From: Triplophysa rosa
Taxonomy: Eukaryota; Chordata; Actinopteri; Cypriniformes; Nemacheilidae
Reading direction: 5' to 3'
Assembly: GCF_024868665.1 (NCBI RefSeq)
Contig: NC_079891.1
Location: 32,091,592 to 32,155,591 of the forward strand
Length of the DNA stretch: 64,000 nt
Shown here: positions 22,801-35,092 of the stretch, piece after piece
How positions within the stretch are numbered: the stretch's first letter is position 1
How the letters are laid out: every line of letters begins with the position of its first letter
Position numbers and translations under genes: made by a program
The notes under the pieces: model-generated
Databases searched by the model: none
Told to the model about the DNA's origin: nothing
What the model saw: only the letters and a program-made list of their open reading frames with translations

Positions 22801-25800
22801 GTTTTTGTTTTGTCAGCTGGATCAAGTGATATCTGATAAACCAGCAGTATATTAACATTATACCACTGTAACCTCTCAAACAATCAGTCAATGAACCAAA
22901 CATGACATAACGAAACCGAGACAAGCCAGAACGCATTTCAGCGAGCGGCTGCTCGAATTAATATGGAAAACTTTGAATCGACATTCTTCTGCATTTCTCT
23001 CACCTGGCCACAGACTGGATCACTTTAGATGACGTGTCTTTGATGTTGGTGAGGAATCTTTCTGTTCCTCCTTTCAGAATATCCAGAAATCCTCCGCCCA
23101 TTCCTTGATCTCCATCATACACACCTAAACACACACAAGACAATGTTTATTATAAGTGCTTCCACAAGACCATACTTTTGATTCATACATTACATTTACA
23201 TGAGACTTGTTTGTCAAAGACTCCCATTGAGATTGTAATTCAGACGAATAAAACTGAACGGTAGCAGGCTTGGGGTGTTTTCAGTAAGCAAAGTCAGCAG
23301 ATGGTGGACAGGGGAACAATCCTCTTACCACACAGAGAGAGAAAGCCATCGGCACGGGGTAAATATGGGGGTGGGGTGTGTTGTTTGTGTATGGTATTAT
23401 AGTATCATGACAGCAGGTCGATGGTTACATTACTAAAAAAATCACACTGGCATGTCTGTATGTGTATTCATTTGGTTTTCTAGAAACATTTTCATAACGC
23501 ACTTGATTTATACCGGTGTATGTGTCCACTGCTGTCGACACTGTAATACTATTGGTGCCCGATTTCCAATACCAAAAAATATTCATTTTGAAGCACCAAA
23601 AAACACAAACAGCCACAGAAAAAATGAAGCTCCACTCCAAAATTATTTTGTTCTGTGTTTTTGGGGATACATCACCCAAAAATGAATATTCTGTCATCAT
23701 TTACTCATCCTTAAGTTGTCCCAAATCTGTATAAATATCTTTGTTCTAATGAACACAGAGAAAGATATTTGGAAGAATGCTTGTACGCAAACAGTTCTTG
23801 GCCACCATTGACTCCCATAGTAGGAAAAAATACAACAGTAGTCAAAAGTGTCAAAAAGTTTGCTGTCCTACATTCTTCAAAATATCTTCTTTTGTGTTCA
23901 ACAGAACAAATAAAATGATAAAGTAAATTTTCCTACTACGGGAGTCAATGGGGGACAAGATCTGTTTGGTTACAAGCATTCTTCCAAATATCTTTCTCTG
24001 CGTTCATCAGAACAAAGAAATGTATACAGATTTGGGACAACTCGAAGGTGAGTAAATGCTGACAGAATTCTCATTTTTGGGTGAAGTATCCCTTTCAATA
24101 AAACATTTCTCCCAAATTCCAAAAGGAAATATTGTTTTTTATTTGCACAAACTGGTCAAAATAACACTAAAGATGCAATGTTTGCAGATCTTGAACACTG
24201 CAAAGAAAACAAAGTCATATGCATGTCTAAACAATGTTTTTACATGTATTTTAAGATCTATTAAAAAAAGAATATATGGTGGAATAAGCCTGATCTTTTT
24301 CATAACTTTCATGCCTTCACCCACAATACTGTCGAGTGACTTTGTCATTTCAATTTGATTGAAATTCAACAGACTCTGGAATGGAATGACCATGGCAAAA
24401 CATTTTTTCCAAGGCTCATATCCATCCTAACAGTAAACCAACGTCTTCGTGTAAGTAGAATATTCATATATCAAACGTTTTAAAACATAAACATTGGTTT
24501 CGGAGTACAAAAGAGAGAGTGCATTCATAAATCGAGTTCATGCCGTCTCTCACATGATGTAATCGCATCGTGTTCAACCGAAACAAGAAAATCACATACA
24601 TCTAGGATGGCATGAGAGTGAATAAATGAGAGAATTTACATTTTCGGGTGAACTACTCCTTTAATAAAGAAATAAAGCACCTCTTAGTGTCCGAATCTCG
24701 ACTTACACCACGCAGCCTTGAAAGCCTTTTTTATGCGACTATAAACATTTAATCCTAATTTTATCCGACAAACAAAGCTCAGTAAAATGCGGTTTAACGC
24801 AGAGCTGCACTCACCAGCATTGTGTATGTTGTTGATCTGCGAGGGAATCTGCGCGCTGTTGTTCCCGAATCCTCCGTTCTGCTCCAGGAGCTGTAAGGAT
24901 TCATATCCATCATACGCAGACCTCAGACAGTAGTATGGATTTAACAGACTCATGGGGACCACCGTCCTTCCCAAAACAACATTAGAAGCAAGACCAAAGC
25001 AGAAGAGAGCTGTCTACACATGGATGTGAGCGCCGTGTGTATCCACTACAGTAAATGATAGAGAAACATCAAGGCTGCTGGGTAATCGCTTTAATCCAGA
25101 GAGAAACGCCGTCTTAACCCGGATCACATGAAGGCTTGAGTTATCCTCTCCAGCATGTGCGCACAGACGCCTGGCGCACGGAAAAACTACAGCCACGTAC
25201 GAAAACCCTCAACGAACCGCTATCACTTCTGTTTAGACCGTCTTAAGGTGATCATCCAAATCTCTTCAGAGAGACTAGTCTTGCGTGTTTATCGGTCATT
25301 TCTGTCCTCATGTAGTGAGATCATTAGGTCAGAGAGAGAGAAAGAGAGAGAGATGAGACGTTGCTTTGTCTGTGGGAGGTCGTGACGGGAGGGAGGAGGA
25401 AAATGAAGGAAAGAACGTGAAGGAAGAGTGCGGCGTGTCTCTAAATGGCCCTTCAGAGAGTCGGGATCAGTATGTGAGACTCCGCTTGTCTCCGTGGAAG
25501 TGTGTGTATGTGTGTGAGCGTGGAAGAATGAGGGGTTTGTTTCAATGAAGACTCTTTTAACTAAAACCAGTCGGCCAATCAAACGGAAGCGTTACTTTGA
25601 GAGTACTAAAGCAGAATAATAGCGATCGATCGTTATGATTTCAAAATGGTATTTGGACTTTAAGAAAGAAACTAAGCATTAGAAGAACAAGTTTCAGTCA
25701 GACAGGCTGTACCTCGGTAATGGGCGATTTGGGGTTGACGTTCCTCGCCGCAGCGATCTCCTGCAATTGGTTAACAAGCTCGTTGATCGACAGCCGCTCC

Positions 25801-28800
25801 TCCGGGTTGATTTTTAACATCGATCCTGAAAACAAACGCACGCGGCATCATAAACGGCTTTCACTGAGAAACACAAGAGCTCCAAGCAGGAGGAATTCTG
25901 GGTAATGTTGGGGATTATGTAAAGGTTTGTCAGGACGCTTACGGACGAGTTGTTGAAAGACTGTGTACTTGGTGTCGTTTTGAGGAATGTTGTATTTGCC
26001 GTTGACGATCTGGAGCTTGGCTCCTTCTTCAAACGGATGCTGTTTAAAACAGAGCAGATACAGGATACAGCCCAGAGCCTGACAAACACAAAGAGAATAT
26101 CAGTCACATGGCAGGCTTGAGAAGTTAAATGAGTTTTAACAAAATGCTGATGAACTAGTCACCCATATGTCTTGTTTCTCATTTATCGGGTAGTTGGAAT
26201 ACAGATCGATCATCTCTGGTGTCCTATATGCTGGAGTTGTGTTTCTAGTAATCTGAAAGAGAGAGAGAGAGAGAGTATTACTATAAGAGCGAGAGAGAGA
26301 AAATTATTTTCAATTCAATTTGGTTTATATAGCACTTTTTACTATTTTGCATTGTTGCATCTTTACATATGTTTAGGCAATAGTTATTGTAGTAGCGATA
26401 TTAAATTTATGAAAAAAAGACATTATTATTATTAGAATACATGGTACTATTGCAATTTTTCACAATACGATGAACATTGATGAAACTGGACTGGAAAATC
26501 TATTTCTACATTTAAAGGTATAAAAATAAACTATGATAGCAATGTGTTAAAACCAAAAGGGCAGTTTTGCTTGCCAACGGTTTACTAAACCTCAACGGAT
26601 TATTATGCAAATGTTAAATAAAACAATACTACTGCAAACAAATCAATACAGGAAAAGCATATTAAGTTTATTACAAAATGAGCTGGAGAGCTTTAATACG
26701 CTAAAAAATTTTTTTTTCAACAACTGGTTACAAAGACACACACCCTGTGAATAAGCACAAACAAATGTTTATTCATTAATCAATGGAGGTTTTGGACATT
26801 GCATGGATTTCACTTTATTACCAATGACCGATTGACCTTGACCAATGACCTTTAATCCAAGATGGCGCCGACCAAACTTTGCAGTTTTTCGTCTGTTTTA
26901 TTTGTTATTTTAGTGTTTTATTTTGTGCTGGACGCTGTTAGTCTTATTGTATATGACAGACGCACACTCCTAGAACCTGGCTCATTTGTCGGTAACCGCA
27001 AACCAGACTTTTGAGTTCAGAAACGCCGGCACATCGTTTACAAACATGGCACCAGAGCCCTTTGTCTGGAACCCGCGGCCGCGACCACGAAAGCGCAGCC
27101 GGAAAAGGGGGAAGAGAGCCGGCGTCCTCGTCAGACTTAGACGCCGTGCACACCGACCTCCGCTACCAACTGTTCTGCAGCCCAGTGGTCTTACGAGGAC
27201 CAGAAACAAAACAAACTAATTTCATCAGCAGAACAATTAAATCAGTTAATGCTTCTGCGGGAAACAGATGAAGGTTTTAATACAATCATTGCAAAATATT
27301 CATCCCTGGCCGTATCACACTGTGATCATTTCCACATAATCAATGAATCATATCCAAAATTATGGCAAAATGAACGACCAAGCGGCAATGACGTCACAGC
27401 AATGTAAACCGGGTATTGAGTTGCATATTAATTTGTTTCATAGGAAGCAGATAATTACATTGGAAGGCACGGCGGATAATTCTCGAGTTTCTTACCTCAT
27501 CCTCCACCATAGATCTCTTGTGGGCAGACCAGCTGTAGTCCGGGTAATGTGCCAAAGTTGTTGAGCTACCGAAGTCACATAACTTTATGGTTCCCTGATG
27601 ACTGATCAGCAAATTCTCAATCTATAATGTAGAAGAATCAGACTCATTTAGACATTCGATCACGTGATCTGGTATTTTTGTTGCAGACATAACATTGCAT
27701 GCACTTGACCTTACAAAATAATACTTGATGTATAAATATATAAAATTCTGTTTGTGTGTAACTGAAAAAACAAAGCCATACAGATTTAAAGCCATCTCGT
27801 ATGGCATGACGGTGAATAAAGTATGAGAGAACTTTCATATTTCATTTAACTATTTTTTTAAAAGCCAGCAGGGGAGGGGCCTCACCTTTAGGTCCCGGTG
27901 TATGATTGGTGGAGACTGTTTGTGCATGTGCTGCACAGCGCGACACGACTGGTAGAAAACCTTCAAAACCGTGTCACATGACATGGGTCCTTTCTGCTCT
28001 ACCCTCTTCACAAAATCAACCAGCTGGCCTGCAGGAAACAGAGGGCGGAGGTCACCGTTACAGAGGAAACTGACCACAGTCGCACAATGTCAGAGAGAGA
28101 GAGCAAAATGTGTTAAGTCAGTGGAGAGTTTCCGTTTGGTTTCATTAAACGTTCTTTGACCTAGGTCAAGAGTTTGGATGCACATCTGAGAGCAACCAGT
28201 AAAAGACGCTTACCCAAATCAGGAAACAAAGTAGTCTTTTTTTGCTTTCCAAAAGACGTGTATACCATTATTTAAAGGAACCCCAAAAAATGATTTGTTC
28301 CGATGAACCCAGAGAAAGATATCTTGTAATCAAACAGTTCTTGGCCACCATTGACAACCATAGTAGGAAAAAATACAACAGTAGTCAAAAGTGCCCCAGA
28401 ACTGTTTGCTTTCCTACATTCTTCAAAATATCTGATTTTGTGTTCAACAGAACAAAGAAACTCATAAAGCAATTTTTCCTACTATGGTAGTCAGTGGTGA
28501 CCAAGAACTGTTTGGTTACAAGCATTTTTCCAATTATTTTCTCCATGTTCATCAGAACAAAGAAATGTATACAGATTTGGAACAACAGGATGGTGAGTAA
28601 ACGATGACAGAATTTTCATTTTTGGGTGAAGTCCCCCTTTAACCCTGTAACGGTGCGTTTGTGTGATTTTTACCTCTACAGAGTTCAGTCAGAATTAGAA
28701 ACTCGGCCTGGCCCGTGTCAGACTCTTCTTTGCTGATAGACGCAGCAGAACAGAACTGCACAATGTTGGGATGCCCAGACAGCTTTTTCTACACACATGG

Positions 28801-31572
28801 ACAGAAAAGTCATGCTTACAAAGAGTTTTGCATTAGTATCATGTGTAATACTGCACTCACAGCCTCTGACGTTGAATTTATGAATTAAAAAATTACCATA
28901 AAGCAGACTTCCTGAATAATAGCCTTGCTCTTTTCCTCCTCATGGGAGAGAAGTCTCTGTAAAACAAACATTCACGAATCAGCTGTTGATGTGACATTTC
29001 AGCGTAAATGAATTTATTAGCACATATACTAACGTACAATTTATAACCGCATTCAGCGGATGTGATTTCTATTATCATCGTACCTTCAGAGCATATTCCT
29101 TACTGCTGCCCAAATCCTGAGCTTCATACACGAACGCAAAGCCACCTGTGGAGAAAGCAAGAGATTATTTTACAATCACAGCACATGCTCATTGCATCAG
29201 ACATATCAACTGCAAAAAAAAAACAATACATGACCTGGATCTGAATCTGGATCAACAAACAGGATGTGATGCGCAGATATTTCTTTCGGGACAAATATTC
29301 TGGTCTATTAAAGCAAAAACCTCTTTTGGAGCAGCACACAATTGTTGGGCGAGGAGTCATTATCTGACACTTTTTGCAAACCTCTATAAACAGTCTGAAT
29401 GAGTCAAGCTTCTAGATTTCATGAGTAACACACACGCAGAAAGAATGTGCTGCCGACAGCAGTGATTATTAAACAAACAGACTGCGGCCAATATGTGATA
29501 CCGCATTAATGAACCATTGGTTTCAGTGAGATTCAGATTGTGTTATGATCTGTCACTCTGACAGGGCAACAGTTTAACACATCATTTGTATCACCAAGAG
29601 CCAGAAAGAAAATGTTGTTACTTCTAACTCTAAAGGCTGCTTCACACTCTCTTGGCAAACCCGTTTGTGGTGGTTTTTTACACACTAAAAATGTTTAACA
29701 CATGTTTTTCAGGTCACAGAGTAGGGCTGTTCAACAATTAATCGCGTTTAAAAGTTTGTGTTTACACGTTTGTGTACTGTGAATATTAATTTCGTATTTA
29801 TAAACACACACACACATATGTATATATTTAATAAAATATAACATAATAAATTCATAAATGTTTATATAGAATTTAAATTGCATATAAATATATAGATGGA
29901 AAATTTCCTAAATATATAATGTATGTGTTTATAAATACAAAATAAATATGCACAGTACACAGAAATATACTATGTAAACACAAACTTTTTTCTGGATGTG
30001 ATTGATCGCAAATTAACGCAGAGTAGATTAAATAAAATTAAAATAATCTGAACTAATAGTAACCAATTAGTGAATTCACGTTATAGTTTTAACCTGCTGT
30101 TAAAATTGAGCTAAAACCATATTCACGCTCATATAAAATGCATGTTATGTGCAAAACGCAGGTGTGCAATGTGCATGTGATGAGAGGAACAAAAATGACA
30201 ATGTCAGGTATTTATGGACACTTTAAAAAACAGTCCTCAAGTGGCTGTAACCATGGCGACGGGTAAATGAATACTAGTCGGTATGCACCATTTAAAAGGA
30301 CCTTTAGAGTTTCACATTACAGTGTGCTGCCATTCACACGCACCACAAATTTACAACGTCCTACTTTTGTAAGAGAAAGAACGAGAGAGGTCTGGTAAAC
30401 ACAAGTCAAACTATAATATTTGTTTATGATATCAGTTCTTCTTTTCAAATGACAGCCTTTTCTAAACGCAGCAATGCAACAATAAGCCTTCACTGCAGTC
30501 CAAACAAAATGTCTTTATAATTCTGACTCATGATACAATGCACATGTAAACCTGTATCATGTAAACAATACTTAGACACAGTCACAGACAGAAAAAGTTG
30601 GACTTACAATGAAAACAGTCGGGTGTGTATCTGGGGTTCAAAAAGCATGCATTTTGTAACCAGCCCAGGACTCAACGCCCTAATGTAAACCATTCCTGTT
30701 TACCCAGAATGCAATTCCTTTCTCATTCAGGCCCACAGATATTAGAAAAATGCAGAGTTAAGGCTGTCTGGGGTTATATGATGCATTACTCTAATTAAAC
30801 ACAAAAAAATGGTTTAAAGAATATGTGAAGAGTTCATTGCTGACAAACATTATGATACTTTTTGAACACATATCATTACACTCTTTGATGTTATACTGTG
30901 GTATGAGAATACAGAAATCATTCAGTAAATTCGGTAACATGGTATTTATAACCAAGTAACTTTTTATGGCATTGCCACCGTTATTGTACCACAGAAACAA
31001 ACTACATTTCCCAAAAGAAAACCACGTAAAAATAAAGACATGTATAATATTTAAACATTTAAAATAAAGGGCTGTTGAATGACACATTTTAACAATAATA
31101 TATATATATATATATATACAGACAGACAGACAGACAGACATCCACTTCTATAACACAGATGTGAAATGAATTTCTAGACAGGTGTATCAGACTCAATAGA
31201 CTTGCTAAGAACTTAGCGAGCTAACGTTAGTTTCACTGATAACATGTAACGTTACAAACATGTTATCAAAACACAATTTCACACAAGTCACTGTTTATCT
31301 GTGATTAATAATTCACAGCGGCTATATTACAATCAAACTGCGTGCTGTTTCTTAATTAAAGACACGTAAATAAAACACAGGTTAGCGCGGCTAGCCTGAT
31401 GCTAAGTTACATTGACTGAATCTTTACCTTCCGCGATGACTCGTTTGATCCGGAGCTTCAGCTCTCCGAGCTCGACCACCTGCCCGACAAAGTCGTTCTG
31501 GTCCCGGCTGGCGGCGGCACCGGATCCACCGGGCCCGGCCAGGAAATCGAGAGCTGACTGAAACAGGGACAT
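13243..31572 (-). CDS. gak: Cyclin-G-associated kinase / auxilin 2, complete (28 coding exons)
   Basis: GAK is a Ser/Thr kinase and clathrin-uncoating cofactor at the trans-Golgi and endocytic vesicles. It phosphorylates AP1/AP2 mu subunits and recruits HSC70. Exons: 31572-31428, 29145-29084, 28956-28897, 28788-28674, 28028-27886, 27621-27496, 26252-26163, 26078-25943, 25825-25713, 24890-24815, 23124-23004, 21216-21167, 21071-20923, 20402-20280, 20127-19994, 18255-18061, 17924-17807, 17677-17598, 17511-17318, 16556-16392, 16240-15821, 15523-15389, 15198-15058, 14838-14752, 14646-14386, 13894-13746, 13631-13455, 13344-13243. All phases join and all introns are GT-AG. The 3867 bp encode 1288 residues against 1311 in human. 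The order is kinase (about 40-315), PTEN-like (395-560), C2 (565-710), disordered adaptor-binding region (711-1160) and J domain (1200-1288). The start [15 protein letters not shown] matches the human N-terminus. No frameshift or stop was seen. Confidence 0.98.
14054..14337. mobile_element. MITE with 10-bp GAGGGTATGC ends in a gak intron
   Basis: Ends gagggtatgcacgtgatgtc (14054) and gacgtcgatgcataccctc (ending 14337) form an imperfect inverted repeat that also includes the palindromic cacgtg near each end. Two tandem copies of a ~22-bp unit (gcactcaagggggcgtgtcc / gcactcgagggggcgtgtcc) occur at about 14258-14300. No ORF of note. Confidence 0.65.
14386..16556 (-). CDS. gak: gak adaptor/clathrin-binding linker, exons 20-25
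   Basis: This low-complexity region (about residues 744-1146) is rich in Ser, Pro, Gly and Asp. It carries short endocytic motifs: [44 protein letters not shown] and NFxVIG-type sequences near its end ([10 protein letters not shown]). In auxilins such DPF/DLL motifs bind AP2 and clathrin. Exon 21 (420 bp) is the largest coding exon. The region is the least conserved part compared with human GAK, as expected for a disordered linker, and accounts for most of the length difference. Confidence 0.9.
16585..17180. repeat. T-rich low-complexity tract in a gak intron
   Basis: About 600 bases almost entirely of T and A in short irregular reiterations of ttttat, cttatatttta and ttgtattt, T-rich on the plus strand and so A-rich in the gak transcript. 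It fills the intron between exons 19 and 20. It looks like a degenerate expanded simple repeat rather than a transposon. Confidence 0.8.
17318..24890 (-). CDS. gak: gak PTEN-like and C2 exons 10-19
   Basis: Exons 10-15 carry the tensin/PTEN-type phosphatase-like module ([22 protein letters not shown], given here in two parts: [12 protein letters not shown] and [10 protein letters not shown]). The P-loop is split between exon 14 (ending VHCL) and exon 15 (starting DGRAAS). Five residues after Cys502 come D, G, R, A, A rather than a final Arg, so the CX5R signature is absent and the domain is expected to be a catalytically dead lipid-binding unit, as in other auxilins. Exons 16-19 form the C2 domain ([25 protein letters not shown]). 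The C2 end is followed by [20 protein letters not shown], conserved in GAK. Confidence 0.93.
17961..18010 (-). repeat. SINE tail fragment beside gak exon 16
   Basis: Only the 3' tail of the SINE family (ggcagacgcttttatccaaa) remains. It lies about 50 bp from the donor of gak exon 16 (18061). Confidence 0.6.
18355..19480. repeat. AAGTATACTT-rich decayed repeat region
   Basis: Many imperfect copies of agtatactt / aagtacttg and their complements are spread over this gak intron (between exons 15 and 16). It is interrupted by a separate short element (19057-19315). Confidence 0.5.
19057..19315. mobile_element. MITE with CTGTGTTCACACCAAACG ends
   Basis: Inverted ends CTGTGTTCACACCAAACG (19057-19074) and CGTTTGGTGAGAACACAG (ending 19315) differ at one or two positions. 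The 259-bp body is CpG-rich (gacgcgaaaac, cgcgccgcc, ttcgcgtctatgcgcgtc), unlike its AT-rich surroundings. Confidence 0.7.
20455..20675. repeat. Repeat family C, partial copy
   Basis: Nearly identical to the right two-thirds of the element at 36638-37001 (cagtttgtccgtttagggct, ccatg.aaggggacccgcgg), ending cctttaaa. It lies in a gak intron. Confidence 0.65.
22025..22284. mobile_element. MITE family A copy
   Basis: Family blocks aatacaatggtagtcaaaag, tactatgggagtcaatgggg and aactcgaaggtgagtaaatg, ending gtgaagtatccct before TTTAA. The left half is missing. It lies in the gak intron between exons 11 and 12. Confidence 0.65.
23662..24094. mobile_element. MITE family A, full-length copy
   Basis: 433 bp from ggggatacatcacccaaaaa to tttttgggtgaagtatccct. 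It contains two inner inverted segments (tggaagaatgcttgta and tacaagcattcttcca), so the whole element can fold back. It is the most complete copy in the window and lies in the gak intron between exons 10 and 11. Confidence 0.7.
25713..31572 (-). CDS. gak: gak kinase-domain exons 1-9
   Basis: Nine exons encode the protein kinase of the NAK (AAK1/BIKE/GAK) family. The glycine-loop segment GFAFVYEA is in exon 2, which ends YALK with the beta-3 Lys as residue 69, the same number as in human GAK. Exon 5 ends IIHRDLK (HRD at 171-173). Exon 6 contains KLCDFG (DFG at 191-193). Exon 7 has the TPEMID version of the APE motif. All catalytic residues are present, so an active kinase is expected. The activation segment follows the family pattern HYPDYSWSA. 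Exon boundaries are well supported by consensus donors and acceptors. Confidence 0.96.
26860..27210 (+). pseudogene. 5' fragment of a LINE-type retrotransposon
   Basis: Begins ccaagatggcgccgacc, the kind of 5' UTR start common in fish non-LTR elements. An ORF (from 26986) contains a basic stretch [20 protein letters not shown] followed by HRPPLP. I recall this stretch as typical of the region just before the endonuclease domain in fish LINE ORF2 proteins. The similarity then stops, so the element is truncated and inactive. It is antisense to gak, between exons 6 and 7. Confidence 0.55.
28276..28638. mobile_element. MITE family A copy beside gak exon 4
   Basis: Left end aggaaccccaaaaaatga after TTAA, right end tttttgggtgaagtccccct before TTAA. 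Its right edge is 35 bp from the edge of exon 4 (28674), on the donor side of that exon. The inner inverted segments are intact. Confidence 0.7.
29727..30025. repeat. Decayed relative of the 7856-8158 element
   Basis: Contains agggctgttcaacaattaat, gtgtttacacg, tatgtaaacacaaactttttt and gattgatcgcaaattaac. Ends are diverged. gak intron 1. Confidence 0.5.
31098..31141. repeat. (TA)n plus (CAGA)n microsatellite
   Basis: Eleven or so TA units are followed by six GACA units, in gak intron 1. Confidence 0.85.
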
Positions 31573-31830
31573 TTTGTCCCTTCTTTCTATCGCGCTACTG
31601 ATCGGAACCGGATGCCTCACAAGATTAACTAAACTGGTATATAACTTGACAATAATGCGTTAGTTTATAATAAACTCTGTATTCGAGTGTGAAAACATCG
31701 CAAGTGTTGATTCCGATCGACCTGTTCTCCCCGGTACTTCCGCAAGGTGCTGACGTGGGACGGGGACGTCACTTCGCGCCGCGCAGACCGGTCGACGTAT
31801 GACGTTAAAGTTATTTAGTCGTTGATGTCC
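31573..31830 (-). promoter_or_regulatory. gak: gak promoter / CpG-rich 5' region
   Basis: Sequence upstream of the gak ATG is CpG-rich and lacks a TATA box near the likely start. At 31740-31800 it contains repeated ACGT cores (tgacgtggg and ggacgtcac at 31764-31772, a CRE/ATF-like site) and a run of CGCGCCGCGC. The fish DNA around it is AT-rich, so this local CpG cluster together with the first exon (31428-31572) looks like a CpG-island promoter. The transcription start is not determined. Confidence 0.55.
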
Positions 31831-32492
31831 ATGGTTGATCTTATGTAAGGAAAAGCTTTAACTAATTCATAATTGATCATTAATGATTCTTTCCCTCAAT
31901 AAAAGGAAAGAGTACTGTATTGTTATTCAATTAAAATTATATTCATAAATGTAAATACAGCAAAAAGTTCAATTTAAAAAAGGGGGCTGAAATGACATGA
32001 TTAGGGTTGTTAGAATTGCATGCAAGACATTACCTTCAATTCTTTCTTTAAATTATACATTTGTGTCCCCCAAATAATTGTTCATAATTATATGTATATA
32101 CAGTATAGGCTACCCTTTTTTATATGCAGGTTATTTTAGGTAACAGTGATCTGCAAAAGTAGATTGTGATTGACACAATTTAAAAATGAGTTAATTACTG
32201 TATTTTGGCACACATTAGTAATTGCACATTAACCATGAATATTTGCAATAGACAACATGGAATAACAATGAACAGCACTTTTGCTTACTCTTGGTTAATT
32301 TTAATCTCTGCATATACTGTAATGCATTTTTTTACTTTTGTGTTAGATAAGCAACATCCAAATGAATGAATGCTATATTTAAAAAAGTACATCTACCTAG
32401 ATTATAATATTACAAATGTCATGTACATTTTACATTTCATATAATTTACAAATCATCATAAAGAGAAAAACTCAGTGGTTTGAAATATTAGC

Positions 32493-35092
32493 TTTATTTT
32501 TCCTAAAAAGATCAAATATACAATTGATATAATTTAATATGCATATTTTTCTACATGGAAGGTAACATGCGTTTAATCAGAAAGCCGTGGTTATTCTAGC
32601 TGAGGGTAAAGCTCAGGGGTTTACAGTGCTCTCATAAAAACCATAGTAATAACAGTATAGAGAGAGAGAAGACGTACATTCATTGGCTGAACTTTTAGGG
32701 ACTTCAGATGGGGTAAATCTGTGACGGTAAAACACTGAAGTTGTACAGGCCGGTGGTGCAGTTATGGGCCTGCAGAACACAAAGCACTTATTACCACACA
32801 ATCCAGCTTGTGTTGCGTCTGATAGTGTCAGATATGTGACACTGAATCTCTTCATATTACAAATAATGTTAGAAACCACGTATTTGCATAAAAACAAGTG
32901 TTTTATAATAACATGACCTTCTGGGTCATTTGCAAAGCAGCATATTCATTTAAACAATACTTTGCTGAATTTAGCACATCACTTATTAGTGGACGTGCAT
33001 GTCAATGACACAAGTTTAATAATAGTCTAACTCCATCTGTTCAATACTGTCCAAAAACAAGTCCACCCGGAACACACAGTCCACAATACAATCCGAGGTA
33101 GTGATACACAGGTACAGTTCACGCTTTCTTTCATATCGTGTTAAACTAAATATATTTATAGAGTGTAAAAGTCGGTTGATTGTTCTTTGCCACAGCGGTG
33201 AGAAATGGTTCTTTGTGGTACGGAGGCAACAAAAACACGAAGAAACAACGTCTGATAAAGATCAGACAGGAAGGTAAATACACAACGTAACAGAGACAGA
33301 CTTCTGGAGTGAAGCGAATGACAAGGAGAAGGGAAAAAATGTTCTTTTTTAGACAATGAAATGACAGTCTGGGAATATGGGTCAAATACGCATTGGGAGA
33401 ATCTCACAAAATCCGTCAAGAAAAAATAATTTAAAAATAAGGAATTGTATATTGGATCATTTTTAGAACATCAAGTCCTAGTTAGGTCAGACTTTTTTAA
33501 AGCAGTACCAGTAATGATCACCATAACGCATAATGATAAAACACTATTATTATTAATAATAAATAATCTCATTTTTCTTACTGTAATGCCTTGCACTGGC
33601 TATACATTTATTATAACCTAATGAAAAAAATCATATAGTTCAATTATAATTCATAACAGTAGTGAGAATTTGTTGGAAATACGTTTCCAACTGTGTTGAA
33701 AAAGTTACAATCTTTGTGGTCCTAAAATCAATTCCAATGTTCAATTCATGAGATTCACCCAACTATGTATGAGCGAGATATGAAGTCATTTGGGTATCTG
33801 TGGTTAATACAGATCTGACTACAGTGTTAGTGTTAAGCCACAAAAAAGACATTCACGACTACTGAAAGAAACACAAAGAGCTTTGAAAACGACGTTTCAG
33901 TAATGCGTTCACTGAAAAATGGCAGATAGCTTAAAATCACTATTTAGGGTGTCAGATTTGGTAGCTGTTAATGTAAAAGTAGTATTTCCACAGCTAATTG
34001 CCACGAAACACAAGAAAGGCTTAATGTGTTAAAACGCAAGACTTAGGAAAATATAGCTCGTTATAAAATGTGACATGAATTCAGGCCTAACTTTAGTTAT
34101 TGCTTGATCGGATCATTTTTATCTTGGTCAGCTGACATAAACCTAGCGTGGGACCTCTAATCTAAGGCGAAATGGTTTAACTGTACTACAGTATAGGCCT
34201 TGGCTATGTGATGGTAATATGGTCTATACATATATAACATAGAAACCTGTGTATTACTACAACTGAACATAAAATCAGCTATCTAAAAATGTACGTGCAT
34301 GTACGGCCTCATCGAAACACAAGCAGAACTTAAATTGTGTAAATTGTTTGCACAAACTTTAGGTTCAATACAACAATTTGCTCAAGAATTGTTTTACAAA
34401 TTTACACGTAAATGAGTTCTCTTTGTGTTGTATAGATGAGGTCCAGTGTGTACATGTGTTAAACAACGTTTCGTTGTTTAAGGGTGCTTTCACACTGCGT
34501 TCTTCTGACGTCATTGTTTGGATTCCTTCCGAATTCCGACTCGAGGTTTGCTGGTTCTGCTTGAAAACACGGTCTCGCGGTCTGCATACAGGCTACATAC
34601 ATATAACAAATGTAAATGGGATTCGTTGCACGTCAAAAACACAAGTGTCGTTTATAAACAAACCTATTTTATGTCTTTTAAATGTCTTCATGTTTTACTT
34701 CATGAAATTCAAACCAAGTGTGAAAACATCCTTTCTAGAGACTCTCGTCGAGGTTGTTGTTGGTGGCGTGTGTTCCCAAGCCTGCAAACGACTTACTGAC
34801 CAGCCATCGTGAAACTTTCCTCAAACGCTCTCTCAAACACATCTTCTGCATCCCAGCGGGATGCTTCTCCTTTCGTTACTCTAAAATAAACACATTTTCC
34901 AACGCTAGTGAAACATCTGTATAGTACACAGGGAACACAGCTGTCAGGCGTCTTAGAAGGGCAGGTTTAGGTGTCGTGCGTCTCGGCCCGGAGTCTCGCA
35001 CCAATCCTCGCGCGGCTTGGCTGCCGTACGCTCTGCATCCGGGTGGAGATCTAGAGCGGTTTTCCGCCTCTGTTGTCTTCTCTGATTCTCTC
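32493..35092 (-). terminator. sh2b3: Probable sh2b3 3' UTR and poly(A) signal
   Basis: No other gene is visible between the sh2b3 stop and the gak promoter. Minus-strand AATAAA motifs occur at 32498-32493 and 33612-33607, and the first would give a 2.6-kb 3' UTR. The proximal part (34480-34800) contains a fragment that begins with the same end sequence (gggtgctttcacac) as the Harbinger-like element at 46559. The true end cannot be fixed without transcripts. Confidence 0.4.

Noticed and set aside
24684..24974. ORF extended on both sides of gak exon 10
   Set aside because: Only 24890-24815 fits GAK and has splice sites. The rest is intron read-through.
34378..34812. 144-codon plus-strand ORF
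   Set aside because: It lies in the sh2b3 3' UTR region, starts before a transposon-end fragment, has no recognisable domain and no splice or codon support.
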